64,000 bases of DNA from Telmatactis stephensoni. Lineage: Eukaryota; Cnidaria; Anthozoa; Actiniaria; Isophelliidae. Numbering within the stretch: position 1 is the first letter of the stretch; each line of letters opens with the position of its first letter. The notes beneath the pieces were generated by a model, which saw nothing but the letters and a program-made list of their open reading frames with translations, searched no databases and was not told the DNA's origin. A program made the translations under genes and the position numbers. Positions 47,501 through 59,531 of the stretch are shown one piece after another. Location of the stretch: contig JALIZF010001874.1 in the NCBI GenBank assembly GCA_029948255.1, positions 248,001-312,000 on the forward strand, written 5' to 3'.

Positions 47501-50500
47501 ATATACAGATGGAAGATCAGTAAAACTTTCTTCTTTGTATATTTCTCAATAATTGATACCAGATACTTAGAATGAAACGCAGTGAAGTGTTTGTAAACTA
47601 GCTGTTGTTTAGGGATCCGAGGTTAATCCAATTATTCTCCAAGTCAACGGAACGCTATATGTAGACCTTTTGGCACGAATGACCCCTTGATTTTGAGTCA
47701 GTCAAGCTCTGATTGGTTTACGACTTGGAATGGAATGTAGCCCCTGTTGAAGCAGCCGTGTTTTTCCGAGGGAGCGTTGCGTGACGAGGCCAAACACGGT
47801 ATGGCTGCAAGGGAGACTACATGAAAATGGCTTAAGTGCCTTTTTGATCAATAGTCATTCATATTTTAATATTAAAGGAAAAGTCCATTCATTTGATACT
47901 ATTTTTTCCATTTGAGAAAACTTAAAAAAGTCATCCAAAAAGTCACTTTAGCCACTTTTATGGGCAGCCCTTCAATAATTGAAATGTTAAAATGAAAATG
48001 GCTGAGAAAGGGCAGGGTCTGACAATTTATTCAATGTTTTGTTAAACTGATTTAAAAATGACAATGATGGACTTCTCTAAGTCTTATATTAATATGATCA
48101 TTGTCTAGATATATTGGACTTACTAATTTCCATGATTCTCACAACTGCTTATGAGTATTCAGTAGTCTTCCAATAGTCTTTCACACACTCCAACTTTCAC
48201 TTTAGGATACACAGCATAATAGTTTGAGTTTGGGTTGAGAATTGGTCCAATAAACAGGATGAAACGACAGTAGTCCCTAAACTGGAAGTTGGAGTGCACA
48301 AAGGACTATAATTGAATACTCGTAAGCAGTTCTGAGAATCATGGAAATATTATTGTCCCTGATGTATTTGTTTGAGTGATAACTTTCAAGGAAGCCTGGA
48401 ATTCTTCAATAGCAACAGTCTTAACTTGTAATATTGCTAACAGAAACTAAAGATTGTGAATTGAAGAGTTTCAATGATCTCTGATTACATGTATGTTCTC
48501 ATTTCTCCTCAAGAATCCAAAGCCTGAGAAGTCAGACAGTTTATCAGTGGCATAGGAATTAAACCTTGACATCTTCATTATATTTTAATTAATTCCTCTT
48601 TTTAGTTTTATACCATCTCTAATTGTAAGTTGCTTTTGTGTTTCGTGTTGAACAGGAGATCATTATGTTTTGAATGGTACCAAATTTTGGATAACCAATG
48701 GCCCTGATGCTGATGTTCTTATTGTGTACGCAAAAACAAACTTTTCTGATGATGTCAAGCCAGAGCATTCAATAACAACCTTTCTTATTGAGAAAGTATG
48801 TACATTTATATTTTAGAAATAAGAAAATAATTATAGATTGACTTCATAAAATTAGCCATATAAGTTATTTTCAAGGTCTTTAGTACCCGGGGAGATACAT
48901 GTACTGACATGTTTTTGAATACACTTCCTAAAAAGATTTGAATTGATCTTTAACATAAAATAATTCCCTTCATAATTTATGGACTTTAACCCTCTCACTC
49001 CCAGCATCCCTATAGTGTTACTGCCCCAAATGCCCACGGGGTTGTGTGCATATTCACATAAATTTTACCTACCCCCAGATAAAGCAAAATATCTCAGCAC
49101 AGAGAGGATTTCATGCTTAACAATATAAAAAAAGTTTGTTGTACACAGAAAAATCTTCACTTTGGTATATTTTATGACATGTTTAATTGCAAAATACCAT
49201 CATAATTTTTGTCCAAAAGTTAAAATGGTTCAAAACAAGGGTAGGTGTCAGAGTGCCTTTTGGCACTCTTGGGAATTTGTGACAGTAAAGCTAGAGTGCC
49301 AAAAGGCACTCTTGGGAGTGAGAGGGTTAAGAGGATAGATAGATGAGTAACTTAACAAATTCATGCATGGATGGATGGAAGGAAGGGATTTTGGAATGAG
49401 AGCGAAGGAAGGAAGGAAGGGAGGGAGGGAGGGAAGGAGGGAGGGAGGGAGGGAAGGAGGGAGGGAGGGAGGGAAGGAGGGAGGGAGGGAGGGAAACCAA
49501 AGAAAGAGAGTAAGGGAAGAAGAGAGAAAGAAAGGGATGGGGGAAGGAATTGGAAAGGAGGGATGGATCAATTGGGAGGGAGGGACAAATAATTATTGGA
49601 AGAGAGGGAGGGAAGGAAGGTATTGGAAGGAATGGAGGAAGGAATTGGAAGGGAGGGAGGAAGGAATTGGAAGAGAGGGAGGAAGGATTAATCAAAAATA
49701 CTCTAAGTTAAATCATTACTGTTCCTGTAATTGTATAGGGTATGCCAGGATTTAGTACAAGTCCAAAGTTAGACAAGTTAGGAATGAGAGGATCAAACAC
49801 TTGTGAACTTGTCTTTGACAACTGCAGAGTACCAGGTATTACAATGCACACTCAAACTCTTAATATACACTGGAATGGAAAAATCAGTCTTTGACAGTCA
49901 CATGTTCTGCTGACAATAGCTTTCTGTCAATGAGTATGATTGGGATTCCTGTGGTTTGAAAGAAATTTCCAGTATCTTTGAATTAGTGATCCTGTTGTGT
50001 TGTTGTGTACATCTGTATAGAAAGGTTTGTACCCTCTTGTGACAGCACAGCCATGTTGTATTGCAGAACAAAAGAATCTCTTTCCCTGGAGCATTGGGCA
50101 GGAATTATTTCATATATATGTAAAATGATTTTGTTCCTCTTTCATATGACCTTGCAGCTAGCCTCTACAGCCATGAGAGCCCATTAGGAAACGTTAATAA
50201 AAGCTGTAATATTTGCAGGGCTGTACACTAGTGTTCAAGAGATATTCGTTAGTTCAATGTTATAGTTATCAATATTAAATTCTTTGTTGTTGATTTCAGC
50301 TGAAAATGTCATGGGTGAAATCAACAAAGGAGTTTATATTCTAATGAGTGGTTTAGATGTTGAGAGACTGATTTTAGCTGCAGGTCCTGTAGGGTAAGTC
50401 TAAATAAATTATTTGAACCTGATCATGTAATTTTACATTTTACAATCATGTTATTCTTGATTAAATGATTAATAAGACAAAAATAGACACACATACCACT

Positions 50501-52655
50501 AGTACATACACTGTACATAGCGTATTTATATATTTTTATAAAATAATTGAGATATACAGTAACGCGTGCGCTGATTGGCTGGCTACCATGTTTATATCAA
50601 AGGACAGAGACATGGCTTGCTCAAAAAAACGTCGAAAATATTCTATAAAAGCAGTATAAAACGATCGCTTATGTCTCTGTACTGTGTTATAAACACTCTG
50701 GAAGATGTAGAGCACTCGAAAAGCAAGAGAAACACTCGGCTACGCCTCGTGTTCCTAAGCTTGCTTTTCTCTTGCTCTACATCTTCCATCGTGTTTATAT
50801 CACAGTACAGAGACATGTGCGCACGTTTTATATTCCTTAAACAAAGCAACCTGATGGCTGAATTTCATATTTTTAAATGGGTTACACAGTAAAATAAAGC
50901 ACTGAATATAATACTTAATATTATTTTGTAATTGTGGTCATATGCTATAGATGGGACCTTGCTATACCTGTTAGTGGGTTAGTGCCTAGATCTACAAGTC
51001 ATATAATTATGTACAGTTAAGTCTGATTGCTGATTGATTATACGTTCAGGATCATGCAGGCAGCATTGGATGTTGTTGTACCTTATGTCCACCAAAGAAC
51101 TGCATTTGACCAGAAAATTGGAGAATTTCAGGTAAATTAATTACATGTAGGAATTTGTGATTGAAGTGGTTTGACAAATTATTCTCTTTTACATATATGT
51201 ACACATTAGAGTACTTCTTCTAAAAATGTGACAAACAACAATTTCCTCTGGATATTTCCAACTATACTGTGCTGTGAATTTAATGATGAAAATAGTGCTT
51301 TTAAATTGTCTTTCATAGTTTATTCAAGGAAAGATGGCTGATATTTACACCAGATTGAGTGCTTGTAGAAGTTATGTGTACTCGGTAGCAAGATCTTGTG
51401 ATGAGGGACACATCAACCCAAAGGTGAGAGTTAAGAATGTTTTCTCAGTACATCATCATCATCATCATCATCATCATCATTCATCATCATCATTCATCAT
51501 CATCATTATCATCATCATCATCATCATCATCAATCATCATCATCATCATTCATCATCATCATTCATCATCATTCATCATCATCATTATCATCATCATCAT
51601 CATCATCATCATTCATCATTAATCATCGTCATTCATCATCAATCATCATCATCATCATCATCATCATCAACATATAGTCATCTCCACCACCACCACCACT
51701 ACCAATAGCATTACTTAAGCAGCACCCTTACTGTACATCTTCTCTCCAATCTGTAGGATTGTGCTGGTGTGATACTATATGCAGCAGAGAATGCCACACA
51801 AGTTGCACTTGATGCTATACAGTGTTTGGGTAAGCACCTAGTAATTTAAGGACTCTTGAAGCTGATTTATAGTTAGATTATCTTTAAAATGTCAGATGGA
51901 CAGAAATTTCATGTACAGGTAACTGGGACTAATTAAAAGCTTGATATTGTAGAGAGGGACCCATTCTAGGAATTTGCTGTCAGTGCTGATTGGAAGTGGT
52001 CATTCTTGAAAGGTTAATGTTGTACTTGGACAAGCATTGTAAAGGTTGGAGAGTTTGTTGTAGAGAGTGCTGGGGAAAGCTTTCTTGGAGAGAATCAATT
52101 GTTGCTGTGTATTGTACATGTACTGTAGCAAAGCAGTTGATCCTCACTGTGTTGGTCTTTGTGAAGAGTTAGTGTTGTACTGTGCATGTAGATTAGTTTA
52201 GTGTTATGGCTGTAAATGAGAGGTGGTTTTAGAATGGTTGCAACATTTTAACATGCAGTAAGTGCTGGGGAAAGCTTTCTTGAAGAGGATAGTTGTCAGT
52301 AGCAATTAAGCAGTCCTTCCAGAAAGTGTTGGCCATTGTCATGATTGTGGAGAATACAGTCAACGTACACTGTTGAAAGTTTGGTGTTCTGGCTGTTCAA
52401 GAGAGGGTTTGCTTATTGTATGGGTGGCCATAATTCTACTAGAGAATTGTCTGTTGTGGAGAGCAGACCATTAATAAATGGAAGTTCCAATCAGTAACTC
52501 TGACTCAATCTTACTCTTCAGGAGGTAATGGGTACATCAATGATTACCCAACTGGTCGACTACTAAGAGATGCCAAATTGTATGAGATTGGTGCTGGAAC
52601 AAGTGAAATCAGAAGAATGATTATTGGTAGAGCTTTCAACAAAGAATACAGATGA
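44592..52655 (+). CDS. IVD: Isovaleryl-CoA dehydrogenase, mitochondrial (IVD), complete, 12 exons
   Basis: Exons: 44592-44726, 45570-45659, 45893-45944, 46425-46594, 46946-47039, 48656-48795, 49739-49835, 50300-50393, 51050-51131, 51319-51423, 51757-51829 and 52522-52655. They total 1266 nt, 421 aa, with every junction GT-AG and in phase. The FAD enzyme of leucine breakdown converts isovaleryl-CoA to 3-methylcrotonyl-CoA in the mitochondrial matrix and passes electrons to ETF. The first about 30 residues are basic and hydrophobic, as in a targeting peptide. Family motifs include [65 protein letters not shown] and [12 protein letters not shown]. The catalytic Glu sits in [11 protein letters not shown], the position specific to IVD, which separates it from other acyl-CoA dehydrogenases. 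Introns 5-8 are loaded with MITEs and microsatellites. Confidence 0.96.
46664..46826. repeat. Tandem repeat in IVD intron 4
   Basis: The sequence GTAATGTACTGCTCATTAGCAGT followed by a CTTTTCACTAGTGA-type tail and ATAAACA occurs twice (about 46664 and 46735), with a third degenerate start near 46820. Confidence 0.7.
47077..47819. mobile_element. 743-bp TIR element in IVD intron 5, with a nested MITE
   Basis: The left end (TAGTCTCCCTCACAGCCG..., CCTCGTCACGCAACGCTCCC) is mirrored at the right end over about 80 bp. Inside, 47301-47488 is a second, complete 188-bp MITE with TGTGTAGTTCC...ATATCCATACCC ends and C/G-rich flanks. Confidence 0.8.
48126..48348. mobile_element. 223-bp palindromic MITE in IVD intron 5
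   Basis: ATTTCCATGATTCTCA(C/G)AACTGCTTA is inverted at the right end, and CACTCCAACTTTC / GAAGTTGGAGTG continue the arms inward, so almost the whole element can fold back. Confidence 0.8.
48987..49329. mobile_element. 343-bp MITE in IVD intron 6
   Basis: TAACCCTCTCACTCCCA at the left is exactly inverted at the right. Near the right end, AGAGTGCC(T/A)(T/A)TTGGCACTCTTGGGA-type palindromic units occur twice. Confidence 0.75.
49370..49690. repeat. Purine-rich (GGAA/GGGA)n microsatellite in IVD intron 6
   Basis: A strand-asymmetric run of GGAAGGAGGGAGGGA-type units extends for about 320 bp and ends 48 bp before exon 7. The polypurine/polypyrimidine mirror symmetry could permit triplex DNA, but nothing shows that it forms. 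Confidence 0.9.
50650..50835. mobile_element. Foldback MITE in IVD intron 8
   Basis: GTCTCTGTACTGTGTTATAAACAC, CTGGAAGATGTAGAGCA and AAAGCAAGAGAAACAC in the left half are all mirrored in the right half ending at about 50814. Weaker symmetry reaches about 50650 and 50835. Confidence 0.75.
51455..51670. repeat. (ATC)n microsatellite in IVD intron 10
   Basis: About 215 bp of CAT/ATC trinucleotide repeats are interrupted by ATTC units, starting about 30 bp after the exon 10 donor. The poly-His and poly-Ser/Ile frames over it are artefacts. Confidence 0.95.
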
Positions 52656-54607
52656 ATTCACAGAAAACCAATTCACAGTTCTGTAGTATTCTTATACTTA
52701 GATAAAAGCATTATTGGGTACAACAGCATTGCAGCGTGACCTGCAGTTACCAACTTTATCTGGAACTTTACAGTACAAACTTGACCTGCTATTTGCACAA
52801 TGTTATTGGAGAGGGTATCGCTCTTTGACTGATAGCTTTGGCTAGAAAAATGGTGGGATATAATGTCCTTAATTAAGTAGACCACATTTGATGTGAATAA
52901 TGCCTCAATTCTGATCTCTCTTTTACAATATTTTCAACTGCAATTATATGTTACATGTATACATGTGGTGGACCTGGAACAATGACCTGCAATGTTGAAT
53001 CCAACCAGAAACTCTTAGGAGGTTCTGATCCAACTAACAACTTGCAACATTACACTCAATGAAAGACAGACTTTCAAGTTTATATTTTGCATTCAACCTG
53101 TCTCATATGGGCTGCAATTCAAGTTACAGTGCTCTCAATCAACAAAGAGGAGTATGGCAAAAGAGCAAGAAGATCATAACTTAATATTTGCAAGAATAAA
53201 AAAATATCAATATTGGACTGCACAGATAATGTCAATTAAAAACAAGAGTCAAGAAATAATGGACAAAGACTTATTCCTAAAAATAAGCACCCAAAGAACT
53301 ACTTCTTGGGATAATGCTGATTGAAGTACAGTAGTTCAGGTAGATTTGAATATTATAAATTATTGTTATTGGACCAATTAACTCATGGATTGCAAATCCA
53401 CAAATTATTTTTAAATGGTGTGCAGTATGATATATTATGAAGGAAATGATGACTTTTAATAATCTAATGAACAGATGTATGTAGTCCAATTGTTAGGTGT
53501 ACATGTACTTAATATATACTGTCTTGTACATGGTATATATTGTGTAGAGGCATAGTAAGATATTTTAATAGTGTTGTTTGGTATTTCCTACTGTGAGTGT
53601 CATTAAATGTTTTCTTTTAATTGTGAAAAATTGTGACTCTGCTGTAATTGATCCTCAACTTAAAATGATATTTACATGTACTGTATGTAAGCTCAAAGTG
53701 GAATGTCTGCCGGCTGGAAGTCTGAGCAAATTTTTTTCACAAAGGAAGACCTTAGTTACATTGTATAATGACTCCAAACTGTGATAATAACAAGACACAT
53801 GGTTGGGTTGCAAGTGAGCAGGAAAGTTTTAATAAAACATCTGCCTCTGTTGCCTCTATAGTGGCCACAGATCTGCTTTGTGAGATGGAACCTCTAAGGT
53901 AGACACCTCAGTCTGGCTTCAACTAAATTGCACTGTTGTGGTGGTAGCTATCTTTCCTAGGTGTACCAACATTTCTCAATTGGACAACTCCCTAAGGCAG
54001 ATAGTAGGTCTGGATTTTTTGCCAATGTGTGCTATATAGTGGAAGTTCTGTCACCATATGGGAGAACATTCTATTTTTCACCTTTTAAATAATTTATGAA
54101 AATAGTGTGCTGCACTGTACTATTTTGGAGTTGTTGTTGCTGTTGTGGTGGTTGTTGTTGTGGTTGTTTTGTTGCTATTGTTGTTGCTGTTGTTGTTGTC
54201 CCTTGTTGTAATCCCTTGCTGTTCTAAGGGTGTGTTTATGTGGGCGATTTTGTCCCACATTGAGTTTGCCATGTGATGAGTTTCAGCCTAGTAGGAAAAG
54301 AACTTCATTTGGTCCCAGATAGAAAAGTCTCAGGCATGTCAATATACATGTATCTTGTCCTGAACTCCACATAAGTTTGCACATCACCTGAAAATCCTGT
54401 AAAAATCATCCCATAACAATTCAGCCAGGAACAGAATTGCCCAGGCATGTAACAACACCTTTAGAGAGGTCAATGACTGGAAAATCTGGCAGTGGTAGGA
54501 GTTGGTTGCAGGGTGTGCCTATTGGTATAATGCCAACTTTTCTTGAGGGACAACTCACTATTAATAGTGGGAGTTATATAATTAACTGTATGAGGAAACT
54601 TTCCCTC

Positions 54608-55030
54608 AATAGGCCATATGCACTAACAGGTCACGTGACCCTATCTCCCCTAAATCAAGCAGCACCGTCAAAAAGAACGCCAGAAATAGAAAGAGCACCT
54701 CGATATTAGTAAAAGTGCAAATTTTCAGCTCCTAAGATGTAATACAGGAGAAATGACAGAAAATTTTAAATTGGATTTTTTCTTAAGATTCGTTTGGAAA
54801 AGCGCGTTGGATGGCACGAGCTTGCCATCCAACGCGCTTTTCCGAACGAATCTTAAGAAAATATCCAATCTTAAATTTACTGCCATTTTTTCTCTTATTC
54901 ACCTTATAAACTGAAGCTTTGCACTTTTACTAATATCGAGGTGCTCTTTCACTTTTTGGAGTTCATTTTGATGTGCTGCTTGATTTAGGGGAGATAGGGT
55001 CACATGACCTGTTAGTGCATATGGCCTATT
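54608..55030. mobile_element. 423-bp full-length foldback element
   Basis: AATAGGCCATATGCACTAAC at the left is exactly inverted at the right, and both halves (about 200 bp each) stay complementary to the centre, where GGATGGCACGAGCTTGCCATCC closes the hairpin near 54825. Divergence is mostly small indels. Confidence 0.9.
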
Positions 55031-58000
55031 AGTTTGGATATTTGAATATGACAAAAATGTCTGTCAAATTATAACTTTATTGCTCAAACACTGAATGTAG
55101 TTGCATGTACATCAAAAAGGCATGCCTAGATAGCCTATCATTAACTCACTGTATGAAATGCATGTACGACATAAGCAAAGGTCTGGTGTTACTGTTAATA
55201 ATAGTTACAACGTATGACTGTATGCATTATGCTCACTTGTACATGACCAAGAGTACAATTTATTTGTTCTGACAATTGAGAAGTATAGATTTAATGGAAG
55301 AACAAGAGCTACCAGGGAAAAATATTTTTAATTAATAAAAATAAATTGGATATTTTGGATTCTTTTTTACCAATTGATTGAAGATTCTGACAAAATGCGA
55401 CCACCTACACATGCACTTTGTATGATATGGATGACAATCATCGTTACAACTCAGAGAGTTCAGATTTTACAAGTAATTTGATTGCTATCAATTGCCAAAT
55501 TGATATAAATTCAGAATTTATATCAAGATTTTAGAAACAACATGTTAGACCTTTAGCTCGAAATTGCTTGTCATGAATGCATGGCAATGTAACAATAGAT
55601 TCAAGGCAGGAAGGCTAGATAAGACAAATACAGTAATTACATGGATTTGAAACCCCCAAGAAAGGTCTATAATATTTTCAGTGTATAATCAATGGTCATC
55701 CAATGATAACAAAATGCATTTTAAAGTCTCTGGTGGTCACAATCAGTAGTAATTGATAGTATGAAAGCTTAATTAAACTAGATAATTTGTGTCATTTCTC
55801 TACTGTCAACTCTAACAAATCAGCAAATATGCATGCAGAGATCACAATCACTTCCAGGCTCTGGGAACTGTATCATTCATATCATGCCATTTCTCAATCA
55901 AGGCTGACGTACTGTGCAGAAATGAAATTTGGGAGAATTATTTTCCTCCATAAAAACTCTCTGGGATTGCATGCTATTCTCAATGATGGCTGATTCTAAA
56001 GAAAAGAACATTCATTCATTTGGAAGAAATTATTTGCCCCCATAAAAACTATGATAGATCTGCGGGAGACAGTGTTTGACATTTGTCAATGACAGCTCAC
56101 TGACTTTATCCATCCACGTGTATGCATTTTTGTTTGTAAACACATACTTTTTTATGTGTTTAGGCATTCCGCTCACATGCAAATAACTAAAAACACTCAC
56201 CCTGAAGTGGATGTTTTTGAAAATGCTGTTTATGCAATTTTGTGTGGACATTCGTAAACACATTAGTTACCTTCAAAAATGCTGACATCATAACATGACA
56301 CAAAGCATTCCTGCTCCTAACCTATTTCCTTAGATGTAATCTCTATGGCAGCTAGCTAGTCATGACTCTAAAGAATACTAAATGATGGGGAAACCAGATA
56401 GTTTTTACAGTGAAGGATGAATGGCGAGTGACAATGAGCTAACTATATAAGTAAGCCTGGGTTAAATAAATGCCATACCTTGAGCAGAAGTAGCCTGCAT
56501 ATCAAGAAAACCACTTAACTATCCTTTCTTTCAATTTAGAGTGGCCGGCTTGTGATCTACTGTACTTGCAATGTTTAACCCAGGCCTTCTAATATTCCTT
56601 TGAATACTTCTATATGAAAACGATTTTTCTAACTACTCATAAGTCTGCTCTTGAGAAAACAGTTTGTCTTTTAATTCATCAATAAATTCTCTTATCAATT
56701 TTTATCAAATGTCATTCTGAATCACTGAAAATATACTCATTATCAGTCTCGTCTTTCACAAAGTATATTATTCTTGTTCAACTTGAAATATACCAAAGAA
56801 GCTTAATGAGACAAAAACATTATTTAAACAGAAGGTGTGGACACATTGGGTGACAATATCACAAGGATGCAAAGTGTGTTGATTTTGTGCCGAATGCTGA
56901 TCAACTACCGCTCAGGCAAAGACCAATGGTGAGCTCATGCAAGACTCATTTTTGTGCTTCAATTTTGAGCCCAAGACTGGAACATTATTCACATTATTTT
57001 AACCATTTTCTGCAAATGTTGAAACTCTCAGGTCTTGATTGAACTCCACTAAAATGTGGAGTGTGGAGATATGCACTAGATACAGACACTGAGGTTTCAA
57101 AATTACATTTTGTGGGATGATTTTCCATAATCATGGTCAATAAAAGACTTTGTAAGACTCCCTGAGACAAGCATTTTTCTTGTGCACTTAAGATGAATAT
57201 TTCTTGCTGACGTTATCGTTTGTTTACAATAATTTGATGCCCTTTCCATGAAAGCACCCTGAGACTTTGAGACCTCTAAAATTTGACTGCAATTTTGCAA
57301 GTACTCAGTTGACTCTGATTTTTATGATTTGTCATACTTAATACAACCCAGTCATATCCCACCAAATGTGATCACACCTTTATCACACTTTTAATCCAAA
57401 ACGTTTCGGTCATTGAAAAACTTGAAAATAATTTCATTATATTATTAATAACATTGCATTTTAATAATTACATGTGTGCAGTCTTGAACAGTTGTTTATG
57501 CATGCTGTTATATTTCTTTAAAAAATATTAAATTAGTAAGAACATTTAATTTGTTGTAATGGTAGCTCATGCATTCTAACTTGTGTGGACTACAAGACCT
57601 TTGTACACACCTATACTACTTAACACTTAGCTTAAGTTTTTGAAATGTTTTTTCATTTTCTTGTAATTAGTTGTACTGACAACTATAAGCTTAATCAATC
57701 CTGTATTTGCAGAAATTTGCTGATTGCTTGACATGCTTTGAATTTTTTCCCCAAACATTGGTGGAAGAACCAGTTTCAAAAAAATTATAGATTCACAGAT
57801 ATTCTTTTGTGAACATGCAATACTTGGACATAGAGGATCACATTAGAATAGATAATGAATAGAATGGTCTAAAAAGGTGTTAAATTGGAAAGCACCATAT
57901 TGCACCAGCATTGAGGCTATTATTAATGCAGTTTAATTTTCAATGGACAAGGAGCAAAAAGCCTCATTTTCACATGGCATAAACAAGGCTACTCCCACAA

Positions 58001-58674
58001 ATTTGTCCATTTAAAAATATCATGCAAGTCATCAATTGATAGTAAATGATAAAACAGCTCAAATGAACACAGCTACTGGACTTGCAGGCATGTTGGTTCA
58101 ATGGCTGCCCAGATGAGCAAACTTTTGGACCAATATTATGGGTTTACCTGGTCCAATATAAGGTGCCCAAACAAGTGCCAAATTGGACCAAACATTATGA
58201 TCAATTAAATGGCTGCCATTCAACTGACATTATAGCTGTCTTGCTCAACTGCATCTGGAACTTAACTACATGTAATGCAATCATAATCTTGAATTTTATA
58301 TTTATAAAATGTATTATTTATGCAAAAAGGTATGTGCGTTGATTTGAAATTGCAATGCACAATAACATTAATCTACATTGTACTAACATATAAAGACAAA
58401 AATAGTAGCGGGTACATATTGTACCTTAAAATAATCACACTTTGCAAAAATATGCAACATCTAATTAATCTTTCTGGACTTTCAGAGCCATTCTGTAGCT
58501 CAACGATACCCAATACTTTCAGGGCAGCAATAATATAAATTGTATTTGAATATTTTTTTGTCAAAAAGATTTTGTAAAATTCATTTATATTATATTCTTC
58601 TAATATAGAAGTTATAATTTCAAATTTAAGGTGACAAGGAATGAAATTTCAGTGACTTTACTTAACCCATGAAA

Positions 58675-58852
58675 TGTGTGGTCTTAGAAAATATCCATAC
58701 TTGCCATAGAGGGAATTTGTTAAAAGGACCCTCCATTATCCACCAGGAACTTACAATATTCCTCTGTTAACCCCCCCTCTCCCCTCCTCCCCTCTCCCCA
58801 CCCACCCCACCCCCAGGATATGGATATTTTCTGGGACTACACAATAAAACTA
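58675..58852. mobile_element. MITE of the AAAATATCCATACC family
   Basis: AGAAAATATCCATAC at the left and its inverse GGATATGGATATTTTCT near the right, next to TGTGT(A)G ends and an internal C-rich tract, match the architecture of 47301-47488. A more decayed relative is at about 33235-33355, so three members of one family are in the window. Confidence 0.8.
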
Positions 58853-59119
58853 ATTCAGGCATCTATATATTTAATTTGTACTTGCTAATAAGCTATTTTT
58901 GTGTTATGGGTTGAGTAAAACCACACTTTAGCTGGTTGTGAATAAGCCCCTAGCATGATGACATTTTGAGCCCCCTCTTATCCTTTTCAAGAGCCTTTCA
59001 TATTCAAATTTTATATTCCTTTGAGAATACAAACACAATAGTTTAATTACCAAACAAAAGCTACTCAAAAAAGATTCTGGTATAGAGAGGGGGTCAAAAT
59101 GTCACACACTAGGGGCTTA

Positions 59120-59350
59120 TAGACCTGTTTGGAGTTATATGTTGCCAAATTTCAAGTATGCATAATATAGTCATAATTAGAGTTTTAGCACAAGCCTGTT
59201 GAAAGGAAAGAAGTGCACATGAATGTACAAGGGAAGTGTGGATGAACAAAGTATATCCTTTAGATTTCCACAGTTTTTTTACTCAAAGCTTTGAATATCT
59301 TACAGGAAATCAAGACTGACATTGAGCAACATATAACCTTAACTGGTCTA
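59120..59350. mobile_element. 231-bp MITE downstream of BICC1
   Basis: TAGACCTGTTTGGAGTTATA at the left is mirrored, with a few mismatches, by an inverse ending in ATATAACCTTAACTGGTCTA. No coding content. Confidence 0.7.
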
Positions 59351-59531
59351 TTCTGTTTGAATTATAAAAATCTCTTTAATCTTGTAAGAAAAGACAATTT
59401 TATGCTGTAAAATAGTCACTTTGCATGCATTATGGTACTATGGAAGTACAATACCACAAAATTGAACTTATGCAAACCAGAGATTTTCTTCGTGTTGCCA
59501 TGGTTACTGTTTGATGTCGCCATGACAACTG

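Larger units (their letters stand above)
52656..59531. other. Convergent intergenic region IVD-BICC1, no gene seen
   Basis: It contains the IVD 3' untranslated region (end not fixed; AATAAA candidates near 53194 and 53830) and that of BICC1 at the other side. A GTT/GCT trinucleotide-rich tract lies at 54128-54205. Inverted-repeat elements at 54608-55030, 58675-58852 and 59120-59350 are listed separately. The rest is AT-rich without recognisable domains. Confidence 0.65.

Noticed and set aside
49248..49755. Pro/Ser-rich or Gly/Arg/Glu-rich frames
   Set aside because: Artefacts of the GGAA/GGGA microsatellite in IVD intron 6.
51334..51708. Poly-His/Ser protein continuing from [17 protein letters not shown]
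   Set aside because: The first part is IVD exon 10 (51319-51423); the His/Ser run is translated intron (ATC)n repeat after a good GTGAG donor.
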